NCBI RefSeq assembly: GCF_001267535.1
Contig: NZ_JRXE01000011.1
Span: 28,785 to 92,784 of the forward strand
Source of the DNA: Winslowiella iniecta
Lineage (GTDB): Bacteria; Pseudomonadota; Gammaproteobacteria; Enterobacterales; Enterobacteriaceae
Direction: 5' to 3'
Length of the DNA stretch: 64,000 nucleotides
Shown: piece after piece, positions 38,600 to 48,075 of the stretch
Numbering within the stretch: the first letter of the stretch is position 1
Layout: the number at the start of each line of letters is the position of its first letter
The notes under the pieces: generated by a model
The model's input: the letters and a program-made list of their open reading frames with translations, nothing else
Told to the model about the DNA's origin: nothing
The model's database searches: none
Translations under genes and position numbers: made by a program

Positions 38600-40066
38600 T
38601 TAACGCATGATAAAAGGATCATCAATAGGTTCATCACAGGTGCGCAGCCACACCGTTTTGGTGGTGGTATATTCCAGTGCGGCATCAATCCCCCCTTCGC
38701 GGCCAAAACCGGATTTACCGTAGCCGCCAAACGGGGCCAGCGGAGAGACCACGCGCCAGGTGTTCAGCCACACCACGCCGCTGCGCAGTTTGCGGGTGAC
38801 GCGGTGGGCGCGCGTCAGGTTCTGAGTAAATACCCCCGCCGCCAGACCGTATTCGGTATCGTTGGCTAAACGGATCGCTTCTGCTTCATCATTGAAGGTT
38901 AATACCGAAAGAACCGGCCCAAACAACTCCTGCGTCACACTTTCGGCGTGGGGAACCGCACTGCAATCCAGAATAGTAGGCGGATAATAGAATCCCGGTT
39001 GATCAATGTGCTGATGCCCGGTTACCAGGCGCGCACCCTGCTCAATACTGCGGCTGACAATCTGTTCAATATTGTGCTTCTGCCGTTCGGTGCACAGCGG
39101 GCCAAACTGCGTTTCCGGCTGCTGCGGGCAACCAATGACAATGCTGCTGACCTTACCGATCAGCTTTTCAATAAAGGCATCTTTGATCTGCGCATCCACC
39201 AGCAGTCGCGATCCTGCCACGCAGCTCTGGCCTGAGGCAGAAAAAATCGCCGCGACTTGCGCATTGGTGGCACTCTCAAGATCGGCATCCGCGAACACGA
39301 TAAATGGCGATTTTCCACCCAGTTCAAGCGAGGTGCTGGCCAGATTTTCTGCACTATTACGGATAATATGTCGGGCGGTTTCTGCACCACCGGTAAAGGC
39401 GATATGATCGACCTGCGGATGCGCAGTCAACACCGTGCCGCACTGTTCCGCGAAACCGGTAATGATATTGCAGACGCCGGGCGGGAAACCCGCTTCGTGG
39501 ATCAATTCCGCCAACGCCAGTAACGGTGTCGGCGCAGTTTCTGCCGCTTTTACCACCAGCGTGCAACCTGCCGCGATGGCCGGGCCAATTTTCACCGCAG
39601 AGAGAAACAGCTGGCTGTTCCAGGGGATAACCGCTGCGACCACGCCAATGGGCTCGCGTTTGATCCAGGTTTCCATATCGGCTTTATCAATGCTGAGCGT
39701 TGCGCCCTCCATTTTATCGGCCAGTCCGGCATAGAACCGATAATATTCGGCAACATAGGCGATCTGCGCCTCAGTTTCACGGATGATTTTTCCGGTATCC
39801 AGCGTTTCAAGACGCGCCAGCCGCCCCGCATGTGTCTCAATCAAATCCGCCAGGCGCAGCAGTAATTTGCCGCGCGCACCCGCAGTCATCGAACGCCAGG
39901 TATCGGATTCAAATGCGCGCGCCGCGGCTTCCACAGCCCGGTTGACCTCGGCGGTGCGTGCTTCGGCGATCTCAGCCCAGGGCTCAGCGGTAGCCGGATT
40001 CAGCGAAGTAAACTGCCCCGCGCCAGTTTCGAATTTGCCATCTATATAGAGTTTAAAGGTTTCCAT
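38600..40066 (-). CDS. aldehyde dehydrogenase
   Basis: 488 residues, NAD(P)-dependent ALDH superfamily: VIPWNSQLFLSAVKIGPAIA, the catalytic glutamate in LELGGKSPF and the catalytic cysteine in SGQSCVAGSRLLV, plus FGPVLSVLTF. It is expected to oxidise the aldehyde formed by the pathway encoded upstream. Twelve bases separate it from the monooxygenase gene. In the related Rut pathway the semialdehyde is instead reduced, so here the product would enter metabolism as an acid. Confidence 0.94.
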   Translation of the reverse strand: METFKLYIDGKFETGAGQFTSLNPATAEPWAEIAEARTAEVNRAVEAAARAFESDTWRSMTAGARGKLLLRLADLIETHAGRLARLETLDTGKIIRETEAQIAYVAEYYRFYAGLADKMEGATLSIDKADMETWIKREPIGVVAAVIPWNSQLFLSAVKIGPAIAAGCTLVVKAAETAPTPLLALAELIHEAGFPPGVCNIITGFAEQCGTVLTAHPQVDHIAFTGGAETARHIIRNSAENLASTSLELGGKSPFIVFADADLESATNAQVAAIFSASGQSCVAGSRLLVDAQIKDAFIEKLIGKVSSIVIGCPQQPETQFGPLCTERQKHNIEQIVSRSIEQGARLVTGHQHIDQPGFYYPPTILDCSAVPHAESVTQELFGPVLSVLTFNDEAEAIRLANDTEYGLAAGVFTQNLTRAHRVTRKLRSGVVWLNTWRVVSPLAPFGGYGKSGFGREGGIDAALEYTTTKTVWLRTCDEPIDDPFIMR

Positions 40067-40077
40067 TACGCCTCCAC

Positions 40078-41109
40078 TTAGTGAAATTCCGGGACAACGT
40101 GTTGGATAAAGCGTTCCAGCGAGGCTTTTTTGCGCTCAAAGGTCATGCCACTGTCTATCCATAACGCGTACTCGTCATAGCCCATCGCTTCATAGTTCTT
40201 CAGTCGTGCCACGACCTGATCGACATTGCCAATCGTCAGGTTATTCCGCATCCCTTCCACGGTGTAATAGCTGTTATTGGCAATCTCTTCCTCGCTGAGT
40301 GGCTTGATTAAGCCCTGCTCCACCGGACGCTCATTTTTGAACCAGGCACCAAAATAGTTATAGAAGCGGTTAAGTTGTTCCGCTGCCAGCTGAGCGTCGG
40401 CTTCGTTCTCTGCGATATACCCATGCTGCAACAGCATAATTTTCAGAGGCTTCTCGGGCGAATATTCCTGACAGGCGGCCTTGAAGCAACTTATCAGCCG
40501 GGTAATCTCTTCTTCACCCTGATGCAACGGCGTCACCTGCACGTTGCAGCCATTTTTCACCGCAAACTCATGGCTGTTCGGATCGCGCGCGGCAACCCAA
40601 ATCGGCGGCGGCTGTTTTGGCTGCGGCGCTGAGGTGGTTGACGGAAATGACCAGAACTCCCCCTGATGTGCATAATCCCCTTGCCATAATGCCTGTACCG
40701 CCGGAATCAGTTCACGCATACGCTGACCCGCTTCCCACGCGGTCATGCCCGGCATCAGCCGCTCATACTCATAGGAGTAAGCACCGCGAGCGATGCCCAG
40801 CTCCAGCCGCCCTTTTGTCACCAGGTCGGTCATCGCGGCTTCACCCGCGAGGCGAACCGGATGGGTAAAGGGGGCGATAATGGTGCCGGTACCCAGACGA
40901 ACGTGCTGAGTACGGTTGGCGATATCGACCAGATTGATAAAGGGATTCGGCGCAATGGTGAAGTTCATACCGTGATGTTCACCGGTCCAGATGGTGTGCA
41001 GGCCACCTTTATCGGCGATTTCGCACAGCGTCATCATCTCTTCGTAAAGTTTCTCCTGCGAATCATCGGCAGAGACCCTTTCCATATGCAGGAACAGTGA
41101 CAGTTTCAT
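40078..41109 (-). CDS. luciferase-like FMN-dependent monooxygenase
   Basis: 343 residues from the ATG at 41109, preceded by GAGGAGG and overlapping the flavin reductase stop as ATGA. Luciferase-like monooxygenase (LLM) fold: TIWTGEHHGMNF, RLGTGTIIAPFTHPVRLAGE, KGRLELGIARGAY. It needs reduced FMN, supplied by the adjacent reductase. RutA, which opens uracil, belongs to the same superfamily; the sequence does not match RutA closely enough to assign that substrate. Confidence 0.92.
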   Translation of the reverse strand: MKLSLFLHMERVSADDSQEKLYEEMMTLCEIADKGGLHTIWTGEHHGMNFTIAPNPFINLVDIANRTQHVRLGTGTIIAPFTHPVRLAGEAAMTDLVTKGRLELGIARGAYSYEYERLMPGMTAWEAGQRMRELIPAVQALWQGDYAHQGEFWSFPSTTSAPQPKQPPPIWVAARDPNSHEFAVKNGCNVQVTPLHQGEEEITRLISCFKAACQEYSPEKPLKIMLLQHGYIAENEADAQLAAEQLNRFYNYFGAWFKNERPVEQGLIKPLSEEEIANNSYYTVEGMRNNLTIGNVDQVVARLKNYEAMGYDEYALWIDSGMTFERKKASLERFIQHVVPEFH

Positions 41110-42053
41110 ATTGCCTCCTCGCTGGCTTGCAGTGCGAAATGTTTGATTGAGCCCTGACAATCATCGCCGTAATAGAGAGCGTAATTTCCCACCGCGTTCT
41201 CGCGAACGAAGCGATTCATCAGCGATTTAAGTGCGGAGTCAGCAATCGGCAGTTCGGAGAGATTGTTGAGGTTGTACCATTGCGCCTGATGCACCGGCGG
41301 TGGTGACAAATCGCTGCCGGTCGGCTGTGCGCACAGAAACACAATATGCTGCTGATTCTTGTGACGATCTTCATAGATCGAATAGACAAATCCAGGGCTG
41401 GCTGCAATATGGAGGTCGTTAATCAACAGCGCGAGCGTCTCACTGACGCTGCTTTTACTGACGTGACGCGACGGCAAACTGTAACCACCGTCTTTGTTAA
41501 CCATCAATGCCTGGCCATCAAACTCTATCAGCGCGCTGACCACCACATTCGGGCTGCTGATCAACGACTCGGCATTCTGATATGGTGTGAAATAGGCACC
41601 GCGGTAGTAACCCAGTCCCGCCGTTCCGCACGATTCAAACTCCCCGACCTGGCCGATAAGAATCGCATGATCCCCGGCATCAATAACCTGATGCATGGCG
41701 CAGTCAAACCACGCGGAGCTGTCATCGATTAGCGGAACGCCCGACGCTGCTTTGCGCCAGTTGATTAACGCGAAGCGGTCTTCAATTTTCTGGGCAAAAA
41801 TATTCGACGTCTCTTTCTGCTGCTCCGCGAGAATATTGATAGCGAAATGTTTGCAGCCGGTGAAGTTGTCGAAATTAGCCGAACGCTTATCGATGCTAAC
41901 CAGCAGCAGCGCCGGATCGAGCGAGACGGATGAGAAAGAGTTGGCCGTGAATCCAATCGGATTACCGTGCCGATCGTTAGTGGTCACTACCGTTACCCCG
42001 GTCATAAAGGCACCAAAGGCGTCGCGTAACTGTCTGCGTTTATCTGCGTCCAT
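41106..42053 (-). CDS. flavin reductase fused to a NUDIX-like domain
   Basis: 315 residues, about twice the length of a simple flavin reductase. Residues 1-160 form the split-barrel FMN reductase domain (FGAFMTGVTVVTTNDRHG, GFTANSFSSVSLDPALLLV). The remainder (from about 168) resembles a NUDIX-hydrolase fold (VVVSALIEFDGQALMVNKDG, then HIVFLCAQPTG and AQWYNLNNL). The Nudix box GX5EX7REUXEEXGU is not intact, so this half is probably not a hydrolase. It supplies FMNH2 to the LLM enzyme. The start is behind GGAGTGA. Confidence 0.86.
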   Translation of the reverse strand: MDADKRRQLRDAFGAFMTGVTVVTTNDRHGNPIGFTANSFSSVSLDPALLLVSIDKRSANFDNFTGCKHFAINILAEQQKETSNIFAQKIEDRFALINWRKAASGVPLIDDSSAWFDCAMHQVIDAGDHAILIGQVGEFESCGTAGLGYYRGAYFTPYQNAESLISSPNVVVSALIEFDGQALMVNKDGGYSLPSRHVSKSSVSETLALLINDLHIAASPGFVYSIYEDRHKNQQHIVFLCAQPTGSDLSPPPVHQAQWYNLNNLSELPIADSALKSLMNRFVRENAVGNYALYYGDDCQGSIKHFALQASEEAI

Positions 42054-42056
42054 AAA

Positions 42057-42884
42057 TCACTCCTGTACAGGCTCGTGTTGTGTAACATCCGCTGACACCG
42101 GGCTGAGGAACATTAAGATCTCTTCATTCACCCGCGCAGCATCGGTCAGGCTCAACATATGCTTTGCATTGGCGACCACGACGGCCTGACCGTAAGGTGC
42201 AGCACTCGCCATTTGTCGCGTCATTTCCGGGCTGGAATTGGCATCCAGCTCGCCGGTGATCGCCAGCACCGGACAGCGCATTTCATTCCAGCGGTCTGAG
42301 TAGATGCGGTCACCCGCGGCAAAGGCCTGATAAGCCCGCGAATAGCCCTCTAAATCAACCTGTTGCAACCAGTCGCCCACTTTGCGGCGCAGCGGTTGCT
42401 CATCCGCTGAGGCGCTAAACCAGCGATCCAGTGGCGCATCAAGGCGGACATTGCCGCTGGCCAGCTCTTCTGCACGTTTCGCAACGGCGTCACGTGCTGC
42501 ATCGCTGCGTTTAAACACCCCACTCATCACAATCGCGTGGCTAATCAGCTCAGGATAATCAATGGCAATACCCGCGGTGATCAGTGCTCCCATCGAATGC
42601 CCGGCGACGGCAAAACGACTTTCCGGTTGCGTCCGCCAAAAACAGGCCAGCCACTGCACGTAATCTTTCAGCGTCGCCGCGTGACGAAATCCTTCACTGT
42701 CACCGTGCCCCGGCATATCGACGGCAATAACGCGGAAATACCGACTCAGTGAATCCATTTGAGGAAACCAGGCATCTGCGTTCATGCCAACACCGTGAAT
42801 CAGAACCAGTGGCGTCCCCTTTCCCGCCTCCAGGTAGCTCACCTGAAGATTCAGATCAGACAGATGCTGGGTTTTTCTGGTCAT
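42057..42884 (-). CDS. alpha/beta hydrolase
   Basis: 275 residues. Oxyanion loop LIHGVGMN, nucleophile elbow GHSMGAL, acid residue in TGELDANSSPEM and the catalytic histidine in ANAKHMLSL. Comparable in place to RutD, which speeds hydrolysis of an aminoacrylate/carbamate intermediate, but substrate is unknown. Its start overlaps the DUF1185 gene by 29 bases. Confidence 0.9.
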   Translation of the reverse strand: MTRKTQHLSDLNLQVSYLEAGKGTPLVLIHGVGMNADAWFPQMDSLSRYFRVIAVDMPGHGDSEGFRHAATLKDYVQWLACFWRTQPESRFAVAGHSMGALITAGIAIDYPELISHAIVMSGVFKRSDAARDAVAKRAEELASGNVRLDAPLDRWFSASADEQPLRRKVGDWLQQVDLEGYSRAYQAFAAGDRIYSDRWNEMRCPVLAITGELDANSSPEMTRQMASAAPYGQAVVVANAKHMLSLTDAARVNEEILMFLSPVSADVTQHEPVQE

Positions 42885-43458
42885 GGCCTAACTCTTTCAG
42901 GTCAAGATATCGGTTGCCGATCCGATGATGCGGACGACCGCCCAAGGCCGCGCCAAGCGCGATAACAATTTCGTCGCTGAACGGTGCGTCGTTGATATTG
43001 AACTGCATGGTGAGGTAGTGCTCGCGCGTGCCTTCATCATTGGTACCCATCATTGGCACCAGAATCGGCGTATTTGCCGGGCCGCGCGTATTGTTGAACG
43101 CCAGATAGGTTTTGCCTTTAACCGCAGAACGGTAGTGATTACCGAAGTGCAGCGTATGAATCAGCGCGGAAGCGTGTTCCAGCTCACCGTTGAGCCCTAC
43201 CACCGCACTTTTGCCATACGCCTGAACACGCTCGCCGCCGCCTGCTTCAGTCACAATCAGGCGGGTCAGCAGCTCACCCAGTACCGGTGCCATCTCGCGG
43301 ATTTTTGGCTGTAAATCTTCGACGAAGCCTTCGCCCGCCCAGGGATTTTTCACTACGGCTGCCGCCGCAATCATCACCAGCGGCGTGGTTGCCGTTTTGC
43401 CACCGTCAGAGTAAATGGTCTCAGTGGTGACGAAAGTTTTACGAATATCGGGATGCAT
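42856..43458 (-). CDS. amino acid synthesis (DUF1185/PF06684) family protein
   Basis: 200 residues. Recognised from KTFVTTETIYSDGGKT, VTEAGGGERVQAYGKSAVVG, NTRGPANTPILVPMMGTND and DEIVIALGAALGGRPHHRIG. Members have a chorismate-mutase-like trimeric fold and no proven reaction; they occur beside flavin monooxygenase and hydrolase genes. First gene of the minus-strand operon that runs to the permease. Confidence 0.85.
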   Translation of the reverse strand: MHPDIRKTFVTTETIYSDGGKTATTPLVMIAAAAVVKNPWAGEGFVEDLQPKIREMAPVLGELLTRLIVTEAGGGERVQAYGKSAVVGLNGELEHASALIHTLHFGNHYRSAVKGKTYLAFNNTRGPANTPILVPMMGTNDEGTREHYLTMQFNINDAPFSDEIVIALGAALGGRPHHRIGNRYLDLKELGHDQKNPASV

Positions 43459-43983
43459 TTCAGGACCTCATTCAGGTTAAAAGTTTGTTAAACACGCTGA
43501 CGAGGATCGATATAACACCGTGATTTATTGCCTGTCAAAAGTTGGTATACCATCATACGGTGTTCTTTCAGGAAGCTTTCAGATCCCCTGATTTGAGACC
43601 GGAAACCCAGTGGAATCAGCAGGTTTATTGACTCATTCACTGGCAAATCTGACTGGCCGGGCAACCAGGATATGAATGTGACAGAGGTCAAAAATATTGA
43701 ACAAAAATTATGCCATGAAAGTTTAATAACCGAGTTTTTTCAGACAGTTATCGTTATCGCGATTACGACGCTGATGGCATCCGGATAGTGAGTGGCCTGC
43801 ATAGCATGGAAGTGTGAGCAGACTCCGGTTTCTGACTTTGATCGGCGGGGATGCCTGAGAGTATCGCAGGATGGTTTTTTTAGCCGAGATTGCTAAACCG
43901 GCGTAAAAGATGCTAATAGTAAAAAGGATGATGGAATTTGTATTTCCTCGATCCTGAATTTTTATTTCAACGCAGAGAACAAT
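43459..43983. other. 525-base divergent regulatory gap
   Basis: Lies between the DUF1185 operon and the GntR gene. No gene is evident. It contains the GntR-type palindrome at 43542-43553; other sequence looks like divergent promoters but I see no strong -10/-35 pair. Confidence 0.5.
43542..43553. promoter_or_regulatory. GntR-type operator candidate
   Basis: TTGGTATACCAT contains the perfect palindrome TGGTATACCA, a form typical for FadR-subfamily GntR regulators. It lies 84 bases before the DUF1185 ATG and 430 bases from the divergent GntR gene. Confidence 0.65.
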
Positions 43984-44661
43984 ATGGTTGCTAGCCACTC
44001 ACTAAAAATTGAAAACGCCCCGGTGACATTACGCGAGTTGGCATTGGCAAAAATACGGCAAGCCATCATCTCCGGCTATTTTCAGGCCGGCGATCGCTTA
44101 GTGGAACGTAGTCTTTGCGACGAATTAGGCGTCAGCAGAACAGTAGTACGAGAAGTTATTCGCTATCTTGAAGCGGAAGGATTAATTGAGAATCTGCCGA
44201 AGAAAGGCCCGATTGTTGCCATATTGACCTGGCAGGTTGCAGAACAGATCTATGATATCCGCATGTTACTGGAGCAGGAAGCGGCAAAAGATTGCGCGAT
44301 TGCAGCCACCAGCAAAGATAAAAAAGCGCTGCAACAAAAACTTATGCGCATCGCCAAAGCCTCACGCGATCAAGATGATATAGAACGTGTTGAAGCGTCT
44401 CAGGCCTTTTACGAAACGCTTTTTGCTATCGCCAGGCACACTATTGCCTGGGAAATCGTCCAGCGACTTAACAGCCGCATCAGCCGTTTACGTGCTCTGA
44501 CGCTGCGCAGCCCCGAACGTCAGGTGGCAGGTTTAGAGCGCATGACGCGAATCTATGAAGCCATTGAACAAAATAACCCTGAGCATGCCAGAGAAGCGGT
44601 TAAACAGCATTTAACCGAAGCAGCCAATCTTGCAAAATCTATTCTTTCTGAACAGGAGTAA
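43984..44661 (+). CDS. GntR family regulator (FCD type)
   Basis: 225 residues: an N-terminal winged helix (LRELALAKIRQAIISGYFQ, LCDELGVSRTVVREVIRYLE) and a C-terminal all-helical FCD ligand domain (VAEQIYDIRMLLEQEAAKD, EHAREAVKQHLTEAANL). It probably represses the divergent catabolic operon, with a pathway intermediate or substrate as inducer. It is followed after two bases by the DUF1330 gene. Confidence 0.93.
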   Translation: MVASHSLKIENAPVTLRELALAKIRQAIISGYFQAGDRLVERSLCDELGVSRTVVREVIRYLEAEGLIENLPKKGPIVAILTWQVAEQIYDIRMLLEQEAAKDCAIAATSKDKKALQQKLMRIAKASRDQDDIERVEASQAFYETLFAIARHTIAWEIVQRLNSRISRLRALTLRSPERQVAGLERMTRIYEAIEQNNPEHAREAVKQHLTEAANLAKSILSEQE

Positions 44662-44663
44662 TT

Positions 44664-44954
44664 ATGTCAGCTTACTGGATTGCACACGTCACGGTGAAGG
44701 ACGCCGAACAATATAAGAATTATATGACGCTCGCGCCACTGGCATTTAAAAAGTTCAATGCCAGATTTTTAGCGCGCGGTGAAAAAGCCGTATCACTTGA
44801 AGGTGATGCGTATATCAAACATGTGGTTATTGAATTCAGCGATTATGCTACAGCAGTAAATTGTTATCACTCCGACGAGTATCAAACAGCAAAAAAACAG
44901 CGAGAACATGTTGCCGATGCCATGATCACTATCATTGACGGAGTGACTACCTGA
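44664..44954 (+). CDS. DUF1330 family protein
   Basis: 96 residues, ferredoxin-like fold of the DUF1330 family (YWIAHVTVKDAEQYKNYM; ARGEKAVSLEGD; YHSDEYQTAKKQRE). Function unknown; such dimeric alpha-beta barrel proteins are often found beside catabolic genes. Cotranscribed with the GntR gene, spacing two bases, AGGAG in the end of that gene. Confidence 0.85.
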   Translation: MSAYWIAHVTVKDAEQYKNYMTLAPLAFKKFNARFLARGEKAVSLEGDAYIKHVVIEFSDYATAVNCYHSDEYQTAKKQREHVADAMITIIDGVTT

Positions 44955-45037
44955 CTGATTAAACATCCACCTGAATCGGGTAAATGCGAAAGAAGTTGCA
45001 GAACAGAGGCAATGACGCAGTGGCCTGCTGCAAATTT

Positions 45038-46294
45038 TTACGCAAAACGCTCCAGGGCGAAAGGGGTAATATCCACCGGCGGCGTTTTATTATCAACCAG
45101 CGCAGTAATACATTCGGCGGTAATCGCGGATGTCATTAATCCGTTATGCCCGTGACCGTAAGCATAATACAGGCCCGGCTGATCTTTTACTGCGCCTATA
45201 GCCGGTAAACCATCAGGCATGGTGGGACGAATACCCATCCACGGCTCGGCATGTTCCGCCCTGAGTGCGGGAAGATAACGTTTGGCCAAATCGCGAAGCA
45301 TAAAAGCGCGTGACATACTGGGCGTGCGGTTCGGCTGGCAAAATTCTGCGGTGCCGGCCAGCCTGAGGCCGTGCTCCATTGGCGTGGCAGCAAAGTAGGG
45401 TTCACCAAAGACTACCGGTCGAGTGAGGGAAATCCCGGCGTTCGCCAACATCAAATGATATCCGCGCTCACTGGCAACTAAGGCTTTATAACCGAATTTT
45501 TTTAACAAGGAGGCTGAGTAGAAACCCGCGCAAAAAATCACTTTGCTGGCATTAAGCGACGAGTTAGTCGTGGTTATTCTCCAGCCTCCATTATCCGTTT
45601 GATTGACGTCCAGCACCTTTTCCTCAACAAATGTGACGCCCTGTTGTGTCAACCAGGCAAAATAACGCAGACCCAATCCTTGCGGGTTATTACACCTGCC
45701 AGAGTTTTTAAAAAACAGAGAACCGACGATATTCTCCGTGATACCAGGTTCCAGCTCCCGGGTCTGACTGCGGTTAAACACCTCGACATCGATTCCCTGC
45801 GCTTGCCACTGGGGAATATTTTTTTTCTTCGCCTCCAAAGATTCACGGGTCAGAAAACAGACCAGGCCGCCTTCGGTTGAAAGGTAATCTTGCGCACCAG
45901 CCTGACTTGCCAGCGAGTGAAGGGAAGACTGCGAACGGGTGATCAAACTCGAAAAGGCATTAACGATATCCTGAAAACGTTGCTTATTCAGAGTCGCGGC
46001 AGCTTTAATCGTCCAGGGAATCATCTTAGGCAGATATCCAGGCGCAATAAGCAGCGGCCCCTCTTTGGAAAACAGCAGTTTAGGAAGTTTAAGAATAATA
46101 TCGGACGTGGCGGGCGGGAAGATATTGGCCTGCGAAAGAAAACCGGCATTACCGGCAGAGCACCCCTGCATCGGCTTATCGCCATCCACAAGCGTCACCT
46201 TATGCCCTTTTAAATGGAGTTGCAGTGCGGTCGACAAACCGATGATGCCGGCACCGATAACCACGACTTCTGAAATAACCTCAATATCGCTCAT
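45038..46294 (-). CDS. FAD-dependent D-amino acid dehydrogenase-like oxidoreductase
   Basis: 418 residues of the DAO/DadA family. The FAD-binding GAGIIGLSTALQLHLKGHKV lies at the N-terminus, CSAGNAGFLSQANIFPP is the family motif, and GLYYAYGHGHNGLMTSAITA closes the FAD site. It should oxidise a D-amino acid (or secondary amine) to an imine. RidA, encoded 1.3 kb away, hydrolyses such imines. A LysR gene lies upstream on the same strand. Confidence 0.9.
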   Translation of the reverse strand: MSDIEVISEVVVIGAGIIGLSTALQLHLKGHKVTLVDGDKPMQGCSAGNAGFLSQANIFPPATSDIILKLPKLLFSKEGPLLIAPGYLPKMIPWTIKAAATLNKQRFQDIVNAFSSLITRSQSSLHSLASQAGAQDYLSTEGGLVCFLTRESLEAKKKNIPQWQAQGIDVEVFNRSQTRELEPGITENIVGSLFFKNSGRCNNPQGLGLRYFAWLTQQGVTFVEEKVLDVNQTDNGGWRITTTNSSLNASKVIFCAGFYSASLLKKFGYKALVASERGYHLMLANAGISLTRPVVFGEPYFAATPMEHGLRLAGTAEFCQPNRTPSMSRAFMLRDLAKRYLPALRAEHAEPWMGIRPTMPDGLPAIGAVKDQPGLYYAYGHGHNGLMTSAITAECITALVDNKTPPVDITPFALERFA

Positions 46295-46440
46295 CCGTAA
46301 TCCCGCCTTTGGGTATCATTAAGTATTGATACGTTACACAGGCCTGGACGGTCATTAAAGAGATATAAATGCGCGTAAAATCATTCCAAAATAGTATCAT
46401 TCAGCATTAATACGGCAGCAGAATGCGCGAATACCGGTGA

Positions 46441-47358
46441 TTAATCTGTCAGGGTATGCTGGTGCGTTGCTGCGCAAAAATAATCGCTATGACTCTTTTT
46501 TATCGTGGCGATCACCGCACGATGAAACGGGGATATTTCATCTATTTTTACCAATACCACATAGTTAAGTTTGACCGGCGCGCTATCTATATAGCACGGT
46601 TTAAGCTCACCCCGCCGGAGGGACGCTTGCGCTAAAACCGTTGGAACAGATGCCACTCCTGTTCCCTGGTTTGCCATCGTGATAAGCGATGACCAACTAT
46701 TGCACTGGATTGCATCACGGATTTTGATCGATCTTGCCGATAACCAGGCACCAATCACGCTGCCGGCGCAACCCGCCAGGGGTTGCAGCAGCAGCGTGTT
46801 CTGTTCCAGATTCCTGAGGGAGGTACTCTCAGCGAGCGCACGCTCCGGCTTGCAATACCATCCGATCTCGACCTCGCCTGCCGGTATTCTGACCATGTCC
46901 TGGCTACGGATCGCCTCATTGACAACAACAATATCCAGCTTACCTGAACGAATCTGAGAGTAGAGTTCGGCAGATGTGCCTGATTCAATTTCAAGCTGCA
47001 TATCCGGATACTTTTTTTTAAGTTGTCTGACACAGTGAGGTAACCAGGACAGACTTGCCAGTTGATTGACCCCCAGCCGCAGCAGCGGAGCCACTAAACT
47101 TTTGTCGACGAAACGCTCGGCCAGACGATTCCGCTCACGCAGAATCTCACGAGCAATGTGTAAAACTTCAACACCCGTCATGGTGATTTGCGAAGAACGC
47201 TTTTCACGGTCAAACAGCGGTAGATCAAATCCGGCTTCAAGCTCGCGAATCAGCCGGGAGATGGCCGATTGCGAAGTGTTTAGCGCCCGGGCCGCACCTT
47301 TAAACGACCCCATATCCACTACGGCAACAAAGGCTTCCAGTTCACGGAATGTGGTCAT
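46441..47358 (-). CDS. LysR family regulator
   Basis: 305 residues with the LysR winged helix at the N-terminus (FRELEAFVAVVDMGSFKGAARALNTS in two parts, then SAISRLIRELEAGFDLPLF) and a periplasmic-binding-like sensor domain. Divergent from the ridA-like gene and upstream of the D-amino acid dehydrogenase gene, so it may control both. Confidence 0.92.
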   Translation of the reverse strand: MTTFRELEAFVAVVDMGSFKGAARALNTSQSAISRLIRELEAGFDLPLFDREKRSSQITMTGVEVLHIAREILRERNRLAERFVDKSLVAPLLRLGVNQLASLSWLPHCVRQLKKKYPDMQLEIESGTSAELYSQIRSGKLDIVVVNEAIRSQDMVRIPAGEVEIGWYCKPERALAESTSLRNLEQNTLLLQPLAGCAGSVIGAWLSARSIKIRDAIQCNSWSSLITMANQGTGVASVPTVLAQASLRRGELKPCYIDSAPVKLNYVVLVKIDEISPFHRAVIATIKKSHSDYFCAATHQHTLTD

Positions 47359-47583
47359 CGGGTCTCTCTCTTATTCTCGCGAAAACCCTAACCATACCAA
47401 TTATTACTTAAAACAGAAATCTAATAAGTGGTGAAAGCATCTCATTTTGGAATACTAATATGGCCGAAAATCTCCCTTTACGGAATACCATTATGTTGCG
47501 AAAAATAGCGGTTGACCGGCCAGCCTGCTGCAATTGACAGCAGGCTGCTTACAGAGTGCAAAATAACGAAAGGATAAATTAAA

Positions 47584-47961
47584 ATGACCTTGCCTGTACG
47601 CTACCCTTCCCCTCTGACTGCGCCACTGTCGAAATCCGTCCGCGCCGGTGGTTTTGTCTTTCTGTCGGGCCAGACACCGAAAAATAGCGATCTGAGCCCA
47701 CTGCGTGGTGATATTCAGCAGCAAACTAAAAATGTGCTTGATGCGATCGAAGCGAGTCTGGCTGAACATGGCCTGACGCTGGCGCACGTGGTGCGTGCCA
47801 CCTGCTGGCTGTCTGATATCTCATTAATGAAACCCTTTAATGAAGTGTATGCCAGTTACTTTAAAGACGCACTGCCGGTCCGCAGCACCGTTGAAGCTAA
47901 ACTTTCGCAAGATGTTGATGTGGAGATTGAAATCACTGCATGGTCCGCGGATTTACTGTGA
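47584..47961 (+). CDS. RidA family enamine/imine deaminase
   Basis: 125 residues of the YjgF/YER057c/UK114 family. R100 in ALPVRSTVEAKL is the catalytic arginine, with FVFLSGQTPKN and VVRATCWLSDIS conserved. It hydrolyses reactive 2-aminoacrylate or imino acids made by PLP or flavin enzymes, which fits the DadA-like and DSD1-like neighbours. AAAGGA precedes the ATG. Confidence 0.92.
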   Translation: MTLPVRYPSPLTAPLSKSVRAGGFVFLSGQTPKNSDLSPLRGDIQQQTKNVLDAIEASLAEHGLTLAHVVRATCWLSDISLMKPFNEVYASYFKDALPVRSTVEAKLSQDVDVEIEITAWSADLL

Positions 47962-48075
47962 CGCAGATGTAAAGCGGCAAGGGCTTCGCCGCTTTACTTC
48001 ATCATCCTTTCAACCTGGCTATCGACGCAGATCGATAATTCACGCCGTCATCAACAGAATGATGCAGGACAGCAT

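Noticed and set aside
40078-43458. the operon as the ordinary rut uracil pathway
   Set aside because: RutB, RutC and RutE types are absent, ALDH and DUF1185 are present, and the oxygenase is not clearly RutA-like.
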